From SZAS-79 sp963844255 (lineage in GTDB: Bacteria; Pseudomonadota; Gammaproteobacteria; Burkholderiales; SG8-39), in the NCBI GenBank assembly GCA_963844255.1, contig CAWJNP010000066.1:1-64000 (forward strand): DNA of 64,000 nucleotides, written 5' to 3'. Under the pieces are notes generated by a model that saw only the letters and a program-made list of their open reading frames with translations, did not search any database and was not told the origin of the DNA. Below, piece by piece: positions 1 through 8,009 of the stretch (positions are counted from its first letter, which is position 1; each line of letters begins with the position of its first letter). Made by a program: the position numbers and the translations under genes.

Positions 1-1089
1 GCCGATTCGATGGACGATCTGGTCATCAATTTCGTCATCACCGACGACGTCTTGGCTGAGGGTCCCGAAGAATTTCAGCTGGCGTTGTCCAACGCGACAT
101 CGACGACCGGTGCCTATGTCGACGTTGATACCACGGCAAGCAGCGTCACGACGAACGTCAATGACACGCAGGGTCCTGGCGGTGCGCTGGATGGCCCGCT
201 CGAATGGTCGTTGACAGGTCCTCCCGAGGCGAATGAAGGCGATTCGGCCATCTATGAACTCTCCCTGACCGGAATTTACCAGGGTGGAGAAGCCGTGAGC
301 GTTCAAATTGCCTTGACAGATATCAACACCGATGCTGCCGACTATCAGGATTTCTACGCCGCAATGCAGGCAGCCGCCGACGCGAATCCCGATGTGACCT
401 TTGATGTGGCAACTGGCACGTTGACTTACGTTGCTCCGATCGACGGGGCCTCCATGTCGCCCCTGTATATTAACCTGACGATCAACGCCGACGTCATCGC
501 CGAACCAACGGAAAGCTTTCGTGTTGGCCTGTCCAATGCCACCAGTTCCACCGGGCTACTCCCCGCGGTTGATCCAGCTGCCGCGAGCGTCGTAACGGAA
601 ATCAACGGACCGCCGTTTGCTGAGCTGGATATCAACAACACCGTCGCCAACGCGGCTGTGCGGGGCTCCGTTTTGACGAATGACTTCGATCCGGATGGCG
701 ATGCGTTCTGGGTGACGAAGGTCAATGGAGTCGCGATTGGTGGTCCCATCTCGACCGGCAATGGCACCGTTTGGATGAACGCAGATGGAACGTACAACTA
801 TCGGCCCGATCGTAATTTTTCCGGCACCGACATATTTACGTACGAGGTGTGCGATGACACGGGAGCCTGCGCTACCGCAACGGTAACCATTGAGGTCCGC
901 GACAGTATATCCAACCCGGGGAATACGCCTCCCATTGCCAACGATGACACGGCCAGTGGATTGGTCGATCAACCTGTCGCCGGTTGCCAACCGCAACACC
1001 GACAAAACGGGGGAACCTGGGTTACCCTGCAATGTACTGGTACCGATACATCAACTGGCCTGAGAGCGGCTCCAGTCGGTCACTTATAG
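1..1089 (+). CDS. Large repeat adhesin, 3' fragment (Calx-beta and cadherin-like modules)
   Basis: The reading frame is open from base 1, so the 5' part lies outside the window. The fragment holds the end of one Calx-beta-like module, a second one (about residues 65-200, with EANEGDSAIYELSLTG and PTESFRVGLSNATSSTG), one cadherin-like/VCBS-type module (about 205-300, NDFDPDGDAFW and GTYNYRPDRNFSGTDIF) and the start of another (NTPPIANDDTASG). Such arrays occur in giant secreted, calcium-binding adhesins; secretion is inferred, since neither signal nor C-terminus is visible. From about 979 the translation stops looking like the family. Dropping one base of GCCG at 979-982 restores a plausible stretch, which then stops at TGA 1061-1063 inside an interspersed repeat. 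The fragment looks less G+C-rich than the rest of the window. It may be a truncated gene, a transferred segment or a misjoined contig end. Confidence 0.6.
   Translation, partial: ADSMDDLVINFVITDDVLAEGPEEFQLALSNATSTTGAYVDVDTTASSVTTNVNDTQGPGGALDGPLEWSLTGPPEANEGDSAIYELSLTGIYQGGEAVSVQIALTDINTDAADYQDFYAAMQAAADANPDVTFDVATGTLTYVAPIDGASMSPLYINLTINADVIAEPTESFRVGLSNATSSTGLLPAVDPAAASVVTEINGPPFAELDINNTVANAAVRGSVLTNDFDPDGDAFWVTKVNGVAIGGPISTGNGTVWMNADGTYNYRPDRNFSGTDIFTYEVCDDTGACATATVTIEVRDSISNPGNTPPIANDDTASGLVDQPVAGCQPQHRQNGGTWVTLQCTGTDTSTGLRAAPVGHL
1033..1075 (+). repeat. Interspersed palindromic repeat, family 1, copy A
   Basis: An 18-bp imperfect palindrome TGTACTGGTACCGATACA (1033-1050) is followed by a conserved tail, AACTGGCCTGAGAGCGGCT. 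The tail has a small inverted repeat of its own (ACTGG at 1054-1058, CCAGT at 1072-1076). The same two-part element recurs at 2444-2486 in the same orientation and at 56671-56713 inverted. This copy is the most diverged in its palindrome and sits where the adhesin frame ends. Confidence 0.7.
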
Positions 1090-1262
1090 AAACAAAAGTT
1101 CACGATTTGTCAGAAGCCCGGTATTCCGCACTTGCCTGCTCTACGCGCAACAGGTCCTTCCCGATCGGCGTCGATTCCCGATAGCATCATCCACTCAACC
1201 GCGTTGTCGAGCGGTTGCGGGAGTCGGGAGATGTCAGGAAACAACAGACGCAGAGGGGGCCC

Positions 1263-2420
1263 ATGCAGTTCAAGTACGGAACCAATCCACACCAGGCTGG
1301 CGCGAGCGCCGAGCCGCTGAATCCGCGCGCGGCGCCGGTCCGGCTGCTTCACGGCACGCCCTCGCACATCAACCTGCTCGACGCACTCAACGCCTGGCAG
1401 CTGGTGCGCGAAGTTCGCGCGGCGCTCGGCCTGCCGGCAGCCGCGAGCTTCAAGCATGTCTCGCCGGCCGGGGTGGGCATCGCGCTGCCGCTCGACGCAT
1501 CGCTTGCGCAGGCCTACGACGTCGACCCCGGGAAGCTCACGCCGGCGGCGCTCGCCTATGTGCGCGCGCGCGAAGCCGATCCGAAGAGCGCGTTCGGCGA
1601 TTTCGTCGCCCTGTCCGATCCGGTGGACGAAGCCACCGCATTGTTCCTCAAGGGTGTGGTGTCCGACGGCATCATCGCGCCGGCCTTCGAACCGGCGGCG
1701 CTTGCGATCCTCGCTGCCAAGAAGTCCGGCGCCTTCCTCGTGTTCCAGGCCGATCCGGGGTTCGAGCCGCCGGCCAGCGAGGCGCGCGAACTGTTCGGCA
1801 TGCGGCTCGTGCAGGAGCGCAATTCCCGCACGCTCGGCCCGGCCGACCTGAAGGACCTGCGCTGCGGTGCGCTCACGGACGCGGCGGCGCGCGACCTGCT
1901 GCTCGGTCTGATCGCGGCCAAGTACACGCAGTCGAACTCCGTGGTCTACGTGCAGGGCGGCCAGACAATAGGCATCGGCGCGGGCCAGCAATCGCGCGTC
2001 GATTGCACGAAGCTCGCGGGCGCGAAAGCCGATGTCTGGCAGCTGCGCCGGCACCCGAAGGTCCTCGCATTGCGCTTCAGGCAGGAGGTCAGGCGCCAGG
2101 ACCGGATCAACTGGCGGGTGCGCTACATCGAAGGCGGGCTCGCGGATTGGGAGGCCGGCGCGCTCGACGCGGTGCTGGAGCATCCGGCGGAGGCGTTGAG
2201 CGAACAGGAGAAGCGTGAATTCCTGACAGGGATCGACGGCGTGAGCCTGGTATCCGACGGCTTCATCCCGTTTCGCGACAACATCGACCGCGCCGCCGAA
2301 CACGGAGTGCGCTTCATTGCCCAGCCGGGGGGCGCGTCACGCGATGGTGAAGTGGACGACGCCTGCCGGGCGCTGGGCATCAGCATGGTTCATACGCACA
2401 TCCGGCTGTTCCATCACTGA
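1263..2420 (+). CDS. Stand-alone AICAR transformylase (PurH C-terminal domain homologue)
   Basis: About 385 residues matching only the formyltransferase half of PurH, the step from AICAR plus 10-formyl-THF to FAICAR in purine synthesis. The family signature KYGTNPHQ opens the protein. SFKHVSPAGVG carries the Lys-His pair expected in the active site, and DPKSAFGDFVAL, YTQSNSVVYV, SDGFIPFRDNIDRAAEHG and QPGGASRDGEVDDACR follow in family order to the C-terminus. The N-terminal IMP cyclohydrolase domain is absent, not truncated: ATG 1263 has a strong G-rich ribosome site just upstream (1251-1260), and the first residues are already the transformylase start. Single-domain AICAR transformylases exist in several bacteria, usually besides a full PurH; whether that holds here cannot be seen. 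The gene is monocistronic and flanked on both sides by copies of the family 1 repeat. Confidence 0.85.
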   Translation: MQFKYGTNPHQAGASAEPLNPRAAPVRLLHGTPSHINLLDALNAWQLVREVRAALGLPAAASFKHVSPAGVGIALPLDASLAQAYDVDPGKLTPAALAYVRAREADPKSAFGDFVALSDPVDEATALFLKGVVSDGIIAPAFEPAALAILAAKKSGAFLVFQADPGFEPPASEARELFGMRLVQERNSRTLGPADLKDLRCGALTDAAARDLLLGLIAAKYTQSNSVVYVQGGQTIGIGAGQQSRVDCTKLAGAKADVWQLRRHPKVLALRFRQEVRRQDRINWRVRYIEGGLADWEAGALDAVLEHPAEALSEQEKREFLTGIDGVSLVSDGFIPFRDNIDRAAEHGVRFIAQPGGASRDGEVDDACRALGISMVHTHIRLFHH

Positions 2421-2443
2421 GACCACCGCCGGGCGCGATCGTG

Positions 2444-2486
2444 TGTATCGGTATCGATACACCAACTGGCGGGAGAGCCGCTGCAG
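2444..2486 (+). repeat. Interspersed palindromic repeat, family 1, copy B
   Basis: TGTATCGGTATCGATACA at 2444-2461 has 7-bp perfect arms (TGTATCG/CGATACA) around GTAT. The tail ccAACTGGCGGGAGAGCCGCT follows at 2462-2482. The copy lies between the convergent ends of the AICAR transformylase gene and the ParE-like toxin gene, a typical place for extragenic palindromes. No terminator-like T-tract follows it. Confidence 0.8.
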
Positions 2487-2532
2487 TAGTGAGTTTCGTG
2501 AATTAAATCTTATGGATTTCCCGGCCGATCCT

Positions 2533-2826
2533 TCAGTCGTGATAGCCCGCTTCGCGCTGATGCCGGATCCGCAGCAGCCGCACGACCGCGCGTGCGGGGT
2601 CGAATCGATACAACGCGAGATACCCGGAATTGCCGTGGGAGATCACCAGTTCGCGCAATTCACCCTCGACCCGGCGACCGATGAGCGGATGATCGGCGAG
2701 AATGCCGATCGCATCCGTCACACGCGAAAATATTTCCGGGGCCATGTCGGGTGCCTGCTCCATCAGGAATTCGCCCAGGCGCTCAAGGTCACCAAGCGCT
2801 TCGGCCGAATAGACTACTTGCGCCAC
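2533..2826 (-). CDS. ParE/RelE-type toxin
   Basis: A 97-residue protein with the ParE/RelE toxin fold pattern: an N-terminal helical hairpin (residues 5-40, AEALGDLERLGEFLME), then IGRRVEGELREL and a C-terminal strand set YLALYRF...VVRLLRIRHQREAGY. The RxxR-type basic residues and the closing IRHQRE motif are typical of ParE-like members, which act on gyrase or, in RelE relatives, on translating mRNA; the target cannot be told from sequence. The start is GTG at 2826, and the gene overlaps the upstream antitoxin by 13 nt, so the pair is translationally coupled with the antitoxin first, the usual order. Confidence 0.85.
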   Translation of the reverse strand: MAQVVYSAEALGDLERLGEFLMEQAPDMAPEIFSRVTDAIGILADHPLIGRRVEGELRELVISHGNSGYLALYRFDPARAVVRLLRIRHQREAGYHD

Positions 2827-3104
2827 TTGACGGGTTTCGGACGCTTTGCCGGTTCGCCGCGCACCTTGGCGGCCACATAGGCGTGCACGTCCTCCATCGC
2901 GTACCCGACACCGTTCAGTTGCATGGCGTCATCTGCGTGCGCGGCGTCGTCGAGAAATCGCCTGTATCGATTTGCCGCGGCAACATGTTCAGTCAACGCG
3001 CGCACCATGATGGCATGCGTGGTTTCGCCGGAGCGGCGCGCAAGCTCTTCGAGTTCGGTCTTGAGAGCGGACGGCAATTTCAGGCTCGTAGCAGCGATTG
3101 CCAT
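2814..3104 (-). CDS. Ribbon-helix-helix antitoxin (ParD/CopG-like)
   Basis: A 96-residue protein. The N-terminal 45 residues (TSLKLPSALKTELEELARRS, then GETTHAIMVRALTEH) fit a ribbon-helix-helix DNA-binding domain: a short beta strand followed by two amphipathic helices. The acidic then basic C-terminal half would wrap the toxin. It is transcribed in the same direction as polA but only about 44 bp downstream of its stop. It has its own strong ribosome site (AAGGAGGA complement at 3110-3117) and a palindromic promoter region, so autoregulation by antitoxin or complex is the likely control. The C-terminus (KRPKPVKWRK) overlaps the toxin start. Confidence 0.85.
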   Translation of the reverse strand: MAIAATSLKLPSALKTELEELARRSGETTHAIMVRALTEHVAAANRYRRFLDDAAHADDAMQLNGVGYAMEDVHAYVAAKVRGEPAKRPKPVKWRK

Positions 3105-3109
3105 GACGA

Positions 3110-3138
3110 TCCTCCTTCAGGTAGTCGGATTGTACTAC
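3110..3138 (-). promoter_or_regulatory. Toxin-antitoxin promoter/operator and ribosome binding site
   Basis: On the minus strand this short region holds a -10-like TACAAT (complement of 3129-3134) inside an inverted repeat (GTAGT 3121-3125 and ACTAC 3134-3138), followed by AAGGAGGA at 3110-3117, 5 nt before the antitoxin ATG. An operator overlapping the -10 box is what a self-repressing ParDE-type operon would show. The -35 region would fall inside the end of polA and is not obvious. Confidence 0.45.
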
Positions 3139-3147
3139 TACGATCCG

Positions 3148-5933
3148 CTAGTGCGCCTGATCCCAGTTGTCCCCGACACCGACGTCGACGATCAGCTGCA
3201 CATCAAGCCTCCCGACGTTCTGCATCAGCTCCGGCAGCGCGCCTTTGACCGCTTCCAGCTCGCCCTCCGGCACCTGCAGCACGAGTTCATCGTGCACCTG
3301 CATGATCAGGAGCGTGGCCAGCTTTTGCACATCGAGCCAGTCCTGCACCCGGACCATCGCAAGCTTGATCAGATCAGCCGCAGTTCCCTGCATCGGCGCA
3401 TTGATCGCGGCGCGCTCCGCGGCCTGCCGCCGCTGTGGCCCGCCGCTCTTGATCTCGGGGAGCCACAGGCGCCGGCCGAATACGGTTTCCACATAGCCGA
3501 GGTTGCGCGCACTCTCGCGCGTTTCCTGCATGTAGCGCGCGACACCGGGGTAACGGGCGAAGTAGCTGTCGATGTAGGCCTGCGCGGTGGCACGCTCGAT
3601 GCCGAGGTTCTGCGCCAGGCCAAAGGCCTGCATGCCGTAGATGAGGCCGAAGTTGATGGCCTTGGCGGCGCGCCGCTCATCACCGGTCACCTCCTCCAAT
3701 CGCCGTCCGAACACTTCCGCGGCCGTGGCGCGGTGCACGTCGTGGCCGTGCTCGAAGGCATGCCGCAGCCCGGCGTCCCCGGACAGGTGCGCCATGATGC
3801 GCAGCTCGACCTGCGAGTAGTCGGCGCTCACGATCTTCCAGCCCGGCGGCGCAATGAACGCCTCGCGGATGCGCCGGCCCTGCGGCGTGCGGATCGGGAT
3901 GTTCTGCAGGTTCGGGTCATTCGATGCAAGCCGCCCGGTGACGGCGACGGCCTGCGAATAGGTGGTGTGCACCCGGCCGGTCTTCGCATCCACCATGCGC
4001 GGCAGCTTGTCGGTGTAGGTGGACTTGAGCTTGGCGATGCTGCGGTATTCGAGCAGCAGTTTCGGCAGCGGAAAATCGGCGGCGAGTTCCTGCAGCACGT
4101 CTTCATCCGTCGAGGGCTGGCCGCCGGGCGTCTTCTTCTTCACCGGCAGGCCCTGCTTGACGAACAGAATCTCCTGGATCTGCTTGGGCGAATTCAGGTT
4201 GAACGGCTGGTTGGCCGCCTGGTGGGCCTTCTGCTCGAGCTCGAGCATTTCCTTGCCCAGCTCATGGCTCTGCGCGTCGAGCTTTGCTACATCGAGCAGC
4301 ACGCCGTTGCGTTCCATGCGCAGCAGCACCGGCGTCACCGGCATCTCGATGGTTTCGTAGACCCGCTTCAACTTCTCGTCGGCCGCGATCTTCGCGTACA
4401 TCACTTCGTGGACGGCGAGCGTGCAATCGGCGTCTTCTGCCGAATACTGCGTCGCCCGTTCCACGTCGACCTCGGCAAACGAGATGCGCGAGGCGCCCTT
4501 GCCGGTGACCGCGTCGTAGCTGATGGTCTCCCAGCCCAGGTGCCGGCGGGCGAGCGTTTCCAGGTCGTGGCGTTCGTGCACCTCGAGCACATACGACTCG
4601 AGCAGGGTGTCGTGCGCGATGCCGCGCAAGGCGACGCCGTGGTTGGCGAGGATGTGCGCGTCGAACTTGAGGTTCTGGCCGACCTTGGTGCGCCTGTCGC
4701 TCTCCAGCCAGGGGCGCAGGATCTCGAGCGCGCGCGCGACGCCCATCTGGTCCGGCGCACCGGCGTAGACGTGCGCCACCGGTACGTAATATGCCGCATC
4801 GCCGAACGCGAACGACAACCCGACCAGATTGGCCACCATGGGTTCGAGGCCGTCGGTTTCGGTATCGAAGCCGACGAGGGCCGCGCCTTCCAGTTGTTTC
4901 ACGAGCTCGATCAGTCCGGTCTCGGTGATCACCATCGAATACGCGCGACGCGTGGTGTCCGTCGGCGCCGGCGCTGCGACAGGCACGGCGGACGGCGTGC
5001 GAAAGTCGCGGCCGGCCGCCGGCGATTTTTCCTCGGGTGCATTGCCGTCGAGTTCGCGCAGCCGGCTCTTGAACCCGAAGCGCGCGAACAATTCGCGCAG
5101 CCGGTCGGCGTCGTAACCGTCCTTGTGCAGGTCGTCCAGCGTCACCGGCAGTTCGCAGTCGCGCTTCATGGTCAGCAGCCAGCGGGCCTTGGGCAGCCAC
5201 TCGAGGGAGGCGCGCAGGTTCTGCACCGACCACGCCGCCGATGTCGTCCGCGTGCGCGACCACGGCATCCAGCGAGCCGTACTGCTGTATCCATTTCGCC
5301 GCGGTCTTCGGGACCGACTTTCGGCACCCCGGGCACGTTGTCCACCGCGTCGCCGACGAGCGAGTAAAAATCCACGATCAGCTCGGGCGGGACGCCAAAC
5401 TTGCTCTTGACCCCCTCGATGTCGAGCTTTTCGTTGGTCATGGTGTTGACCAGCGTCACCTGCGCGTCGACCAGTTGCGCGAGGTCCTTGTCGCCGGTGG
5501 AAATCACGCAGTGCATGCCGGCCAGCTTGGCGCGCTCGGCGAGCGTCGCGATGACGTCGTCGGCCTCCACGCCATCGACGCCGATGACCGGCCAGCCCAT
5601 TGCGGCGATCGCTTCCTTCAGCGGTTCGATCTGCACCACGAGGTCTTCGGGCATCGGCGAGCGATGGGCCTTGTACTCCGGGTAGGCGTCGTCGCGAAAG
5701 GTCTTCGCCTTGGTGTCGAATACGCAGGCGCGTGCCGCGGCCTTGTAGTCGGAGGACAGCCGCCGTAGCATGCTGACGACACCGGAGATCGCGCCGGTCG
5801 GCTCGCCCTGCGCGTTCCTGAGATCGGGCAGCGCATGGAATGCGCGATACAGGTAGGACGAACCGTCGACCAGCAGCAGTGTTCCGGCAGATTCTTTTTG
5901 AGGGATAGAAGACACGATGAGTGACCTGGACAA
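3148..5933 (-). CDS. polA: DNA polymerase I (two single-base insertions in this sequence)
   Basis: Full-length PolA in order: 5'-3' exonuclease domain (LLLVDGSSYLYRAFHALP, VDGVEADDVIATLA, GDAVDNVPGVPKVGP), 3'-5' exonuclease-like domain (GFDTETDGLEPM) and A-family polymerase (RIREAFIAPPGWKIVSADYSQ, RRAAKAINFGLIYGM, MQVHDELVLQVPE). The proofreading DxE is present (DTETD). The frame breaks twice, at CCCG (complement of 5309-5312) and GGTG (complement of 5224-5227). Removing one base at each gives uninterrupted family sequence (KVGPKTAAKW, then GGVVGQNLRASLEW). Both sites are wobble positions with two synonymous options in a row, so I regard the gene as intact. The start is uncertain: TTG 5933 or GTG 5915, the latter adjacent to the divergent ATG at 5917. 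Confidence 0.9.
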
Positions 5934-6648
5934 GCTTCCGGAACCTGCAGACCCGGGCGCCGCGACGCGCAGTGCAACGACGGCGGGCGAGGCGTGGCGG
6001 GTGTTCGAGATTATGTCAGAGTTCGTCGAAGCGACCGAGCGGCTGTCCCAGATCCGCCCCGCGGTGTCGATTTTCGGCAGTGCGCGCCTGCCCGCCGATT
6101 CAGCCGGCTACATGCTGGCCGAGCAGACCGCCCGGCTGTTGTCGGACGCGGGCTTTGCGGTGATCTCGGGCGGCGGACCCGGAATCATGGAGGCGGCCAA
6201 CAAGGGTGCGTTCTTCGGCAAATCTCCGTCGATCGGCCTCAACATCAAGCTGAAGCATGAGCAGGTGGGCAATCCCTACCAGGACATCAGCCTGCGCTTC
6301 AAGCATTTCTTTGCCCGCAAGGTGATGTTCGTGAAGTTTGCCTGCGCCTACGTCGTCATGCCGGGCGGGTTCGGGACGCTGGATGAGCTCTTTGAGGCGC
6401 TGGTGCTGGTACAGACCAAGAAAACCCGCCCCATGCCCATCATCCTGATGCATTCGCCGTTCTGGGCCGGTCTGGTCGAGTGGATACGCGGTCGCCTGAC
6501 CGAGGAAGGGATGATCGATTCGGCGGACGCCGATCTTCTGCAGGTGATCGATACGCCGGAAGCTGTCGTGGAAGCCATTTTTGCCCACTACGAGAAACGT
6601 GGGTTCCAGCTGCTTCCTTCGGAGCGCGAGGTAATGCTCAACCTGTAG
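5917..6648 (+). CDS. LOG-family protein (Rossman-fold nucleotide hydrolase)
   Basis: A 243-residue member of the LOG/TIGR00730 family. It carries both diagnostic motifs: GGGPGIMEAANKGA (about residues 87-100) and PGGFGTLDE (about 147-155), which bind the nucleotide phosphate and hold the catalytic Arg/Glu in cytokinin riboside 5'-monophosphate phosphoribohydrolases. Members cleave nucleoside 5'-monophosphates to base plus ribose 5-phosphate; the substrate here is unproven. The N-terminal 45 residues before VSIFGSARLP are an extension seen in the longer proteobacterial subgroup. It is divergent from polA with virtually no intergenic space, so its promoter must lie inside the polA 5' end. A GAGGG ribosome site lies about 10 nt before ATG. 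Confidence 0.8.
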   Translation: MSDLDKLPEPADPGAATRSATTAGEAWRVFEIMSEFVEATERLSQIRPAVSIFGSARLPADSAGYMLAEQTARLLSDAGFAVISGGGPGIMEAANKGAFFGKSPSIGLNIKLKHEQVGNPYQDISLRFKHFFARKVMFVKFACAYVVMPGGFGTLDELFEALVLVQTKKTRPMPIILMHSPFWAGLVEWIRGRLTEEGMIDSADADLLQVIDTPEAVVEAIFAHYEKRGFQLLPSEREVMLNL

Positions 6649-6703
6649 TGCCACCTGTGGTGCCGGGTGATTCTGCTAGAATTCTCCCAGCCAACCTACT
6701 GCC

Positions 6704-7045
6704 ATGCGCAAACTCCTTTTTCCCCTCCTTCTCGCAGTCGCACTGCCGGTGTTCGCGCAGACGAGCCCGCTGCCCAAGCTCGAGCCGCTGCCCGCGCCAC
6801 CGCCGCCAGCGCCGGGCCTGGGCAACCTCAACGAGGCCGAGCCGCGGGTCAATATTCCGGTTCAGAAGGACGACAAGGTCGAGGAGTTTCGCGAGAACGG
6901 CCGGGTCGTGATGCTGAAGGTGACGCCGCCGAACGGCGTTCCCTACTACCTGATGGACAACACCGGCAACGGCAACTGGATCCGCCGCGACTCGCTCGAC
7001 AGCGGCGTGCGCGTCCCGATGTGGACCATCCGCACCTTCGACTGA
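6704..7045 (+). CDS. DUF2782 secreted/periplasmic protein
   Basis: A 113-residue protein with a clear signal peptide (MRKLLFPLLLAVALPVFAQ, cleavage after FAQ), a Pro-rich linker (residues 24-40) and the DUF2782 domain (VEEFRENGRVVMLKVTPPNG, PYYLMDNTGNG). The domain's function is unknown. The gene sits directly before thrB, an arrangement common in betaproteobacteria, with only 4 nt between its stop and the thrB start, so the two are probably co-transcribed. A TAGAAT hexamer at 6677-6682 could be a -10 box, but no convincing -35 was found. Confidence 0.8.
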   Translation: MRKLLFPLLLAVALPVFAQTSPLPKLEPLPAPPPPAPGLGNLNEAEPRVNIPVQKDDKVEEFRENGRVVMLKVTPPNGVPYYLMDNTGNGNWIRRDSLDSGVRVPMWTIRTFD

Positions 7046-7049
7046 TCGC

Positions 7050-8006
7050 TTGTCGGTATTTACCCCGGTTTCCGAAGCCGAGCTGGCTGACTGGCTCAAG
7101 GGCTATTCCGTCGGCTCCAGTGCGCGGCTCGAGCCGATCGCCGCAGGCATCGAGAACACCAATTACTTCGTCACCACGACGCAGGGCAGCTACGTTCTCA
7201 CGCTCTTCGAGAAGCTCACGGCCCGGGAGCTTCCGTTCTATCTGAATCTGATGGCGCACCTCGCGCGGCACGGCATACCCTGCCCGGCGCCGATTGCCGA
7301 CCTCTCCGACCAGTACCTCGGCGAGCTCAACGGCAAGCCCGCGGCGCTGGTTTCCCGGTTGCGCGGCGCCTCTGTCATGCAACCGGACCGGGAGGCCTGC
7401 GCGCAACTGGGCGCCCTGCTGGCGCGCATGCACCTTGCGGGGCGCTCGTATCCCGGATTCCTGGAGAACCCGCGCGGGCCGCGCTGGTGGCGCGAGACCG
7501 CACCGCAGGTGCGCCCGTTTCTGGACGAGGAGCGCCGGGTGATGCTGGATTCGGAAATCGCCTTTCAGGGGCAGCATCGCTTTCCCGACCTGCCGCGGGG
7601 ACCGGTCCACGGGGACCTGTTCCGCGACAACGCCCTGTTCGATTCCGGGCGCCTTACCGGCCTCATCGACTACTACTTCGCCGGGATCGACGTGCTGCTG
7701 TTCGATGTCGCGGTCTGCGCCAACGACTGGTGCCTTGTCGACCCGGACGCCGACCGTCGGTTCGACGCAACGCGCGTGTCCGTATTCCTCTCCGAGTATG
7801 CGGCCGTGCGGCCGTTTACGCCGGCCGAGCGAGAGGCCTGGCCGACGATGTTGCGTGCGGCTGCGCTGCGCTTCTGGCTATCGCGCCTGTATGACTTCCA
7901 TCTGCCCCGGCCCGGCGAACTGGTGCACGCCCACGATCCCGAGCACTTCCGCGAGATCCTCCATTTGCGCGCCGAACCGGGGTATGTCGCCCCGTGGGTG
8001 GCCTGA
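7050..8006 (+). CDS. thrB: Homoserine kinase (APH-type ThrB)
   Basis: A 318-residue protein of the aminoglycoside-phosphotransferase-like homoserine kinase family (ThrB type II), phosphorylating homoserine for threonine synthesis. Diagnostic stretches are IENTNYFVTT near the N-terminus, the Brenner-type catalytic motif HGDLFRDNALF (about residues 187-197) and LIDYYFAGIDVLLFDVAV with the metal-binding Asp. This fold is unrelated to the GHMP-kinase ThrB of enterobacteria. The start is TTG at 7050, directly behind the DUF2782 stop. The following membrane protein gene begins 4 nt after its stop, which suggests one operon. Confidence 0.92.
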   Translation: MSVFTPVSEAELADWLKGYSVGSSARLEPIAAGIENTNYFVTTTQGSYVLTLFEKLTARELPFYLNLMAHLARHGIPCPAPIADLSDQYLGELNGKPAALVSRLRGASVMQPDREACAQLGALLARMHLAGRSYPGFLENPRGPRWWRETAPQVRPFLDEERRVMLDSEIAFQGQHRFPDLPRGPVHGDLFRDNALFDSGRLTGLIDYYFAGIDVLLFDVAVCANDWCLVDPDADRRFDATRVSVFLSEYAAVRPFTPAEREAWPTMLRAAALRFWLSRLYDFHLPRPGELVHAHDPEHFREILHLRAEPGYVAPWVA

Positions 8007-8009
8007 GCG

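Noticed and set aside
1033..2486. Integron cassette (attC sites around the AICAR transformylase gene)
   Set aside because: The repeats do not contain a paired RYYYAAC/GTTRRRY core, and no integrase is visible.
2923..5367. Open frame of 814 codons on the plus strand opposite polA
   Set aside because: The opposite strand encodes polymerase I with all motifs; the plus-strand protein has no domain and is a mirror frame.
6677..6682. TAGAAT -10 boxes before DUF2782 (6677), the large oxidoreductase (8900) and pyrE (48959)
   Set aside because: The hexamer recurs close to start codons, but no -35 at proper spacing was found, so I did not list them as promoters.
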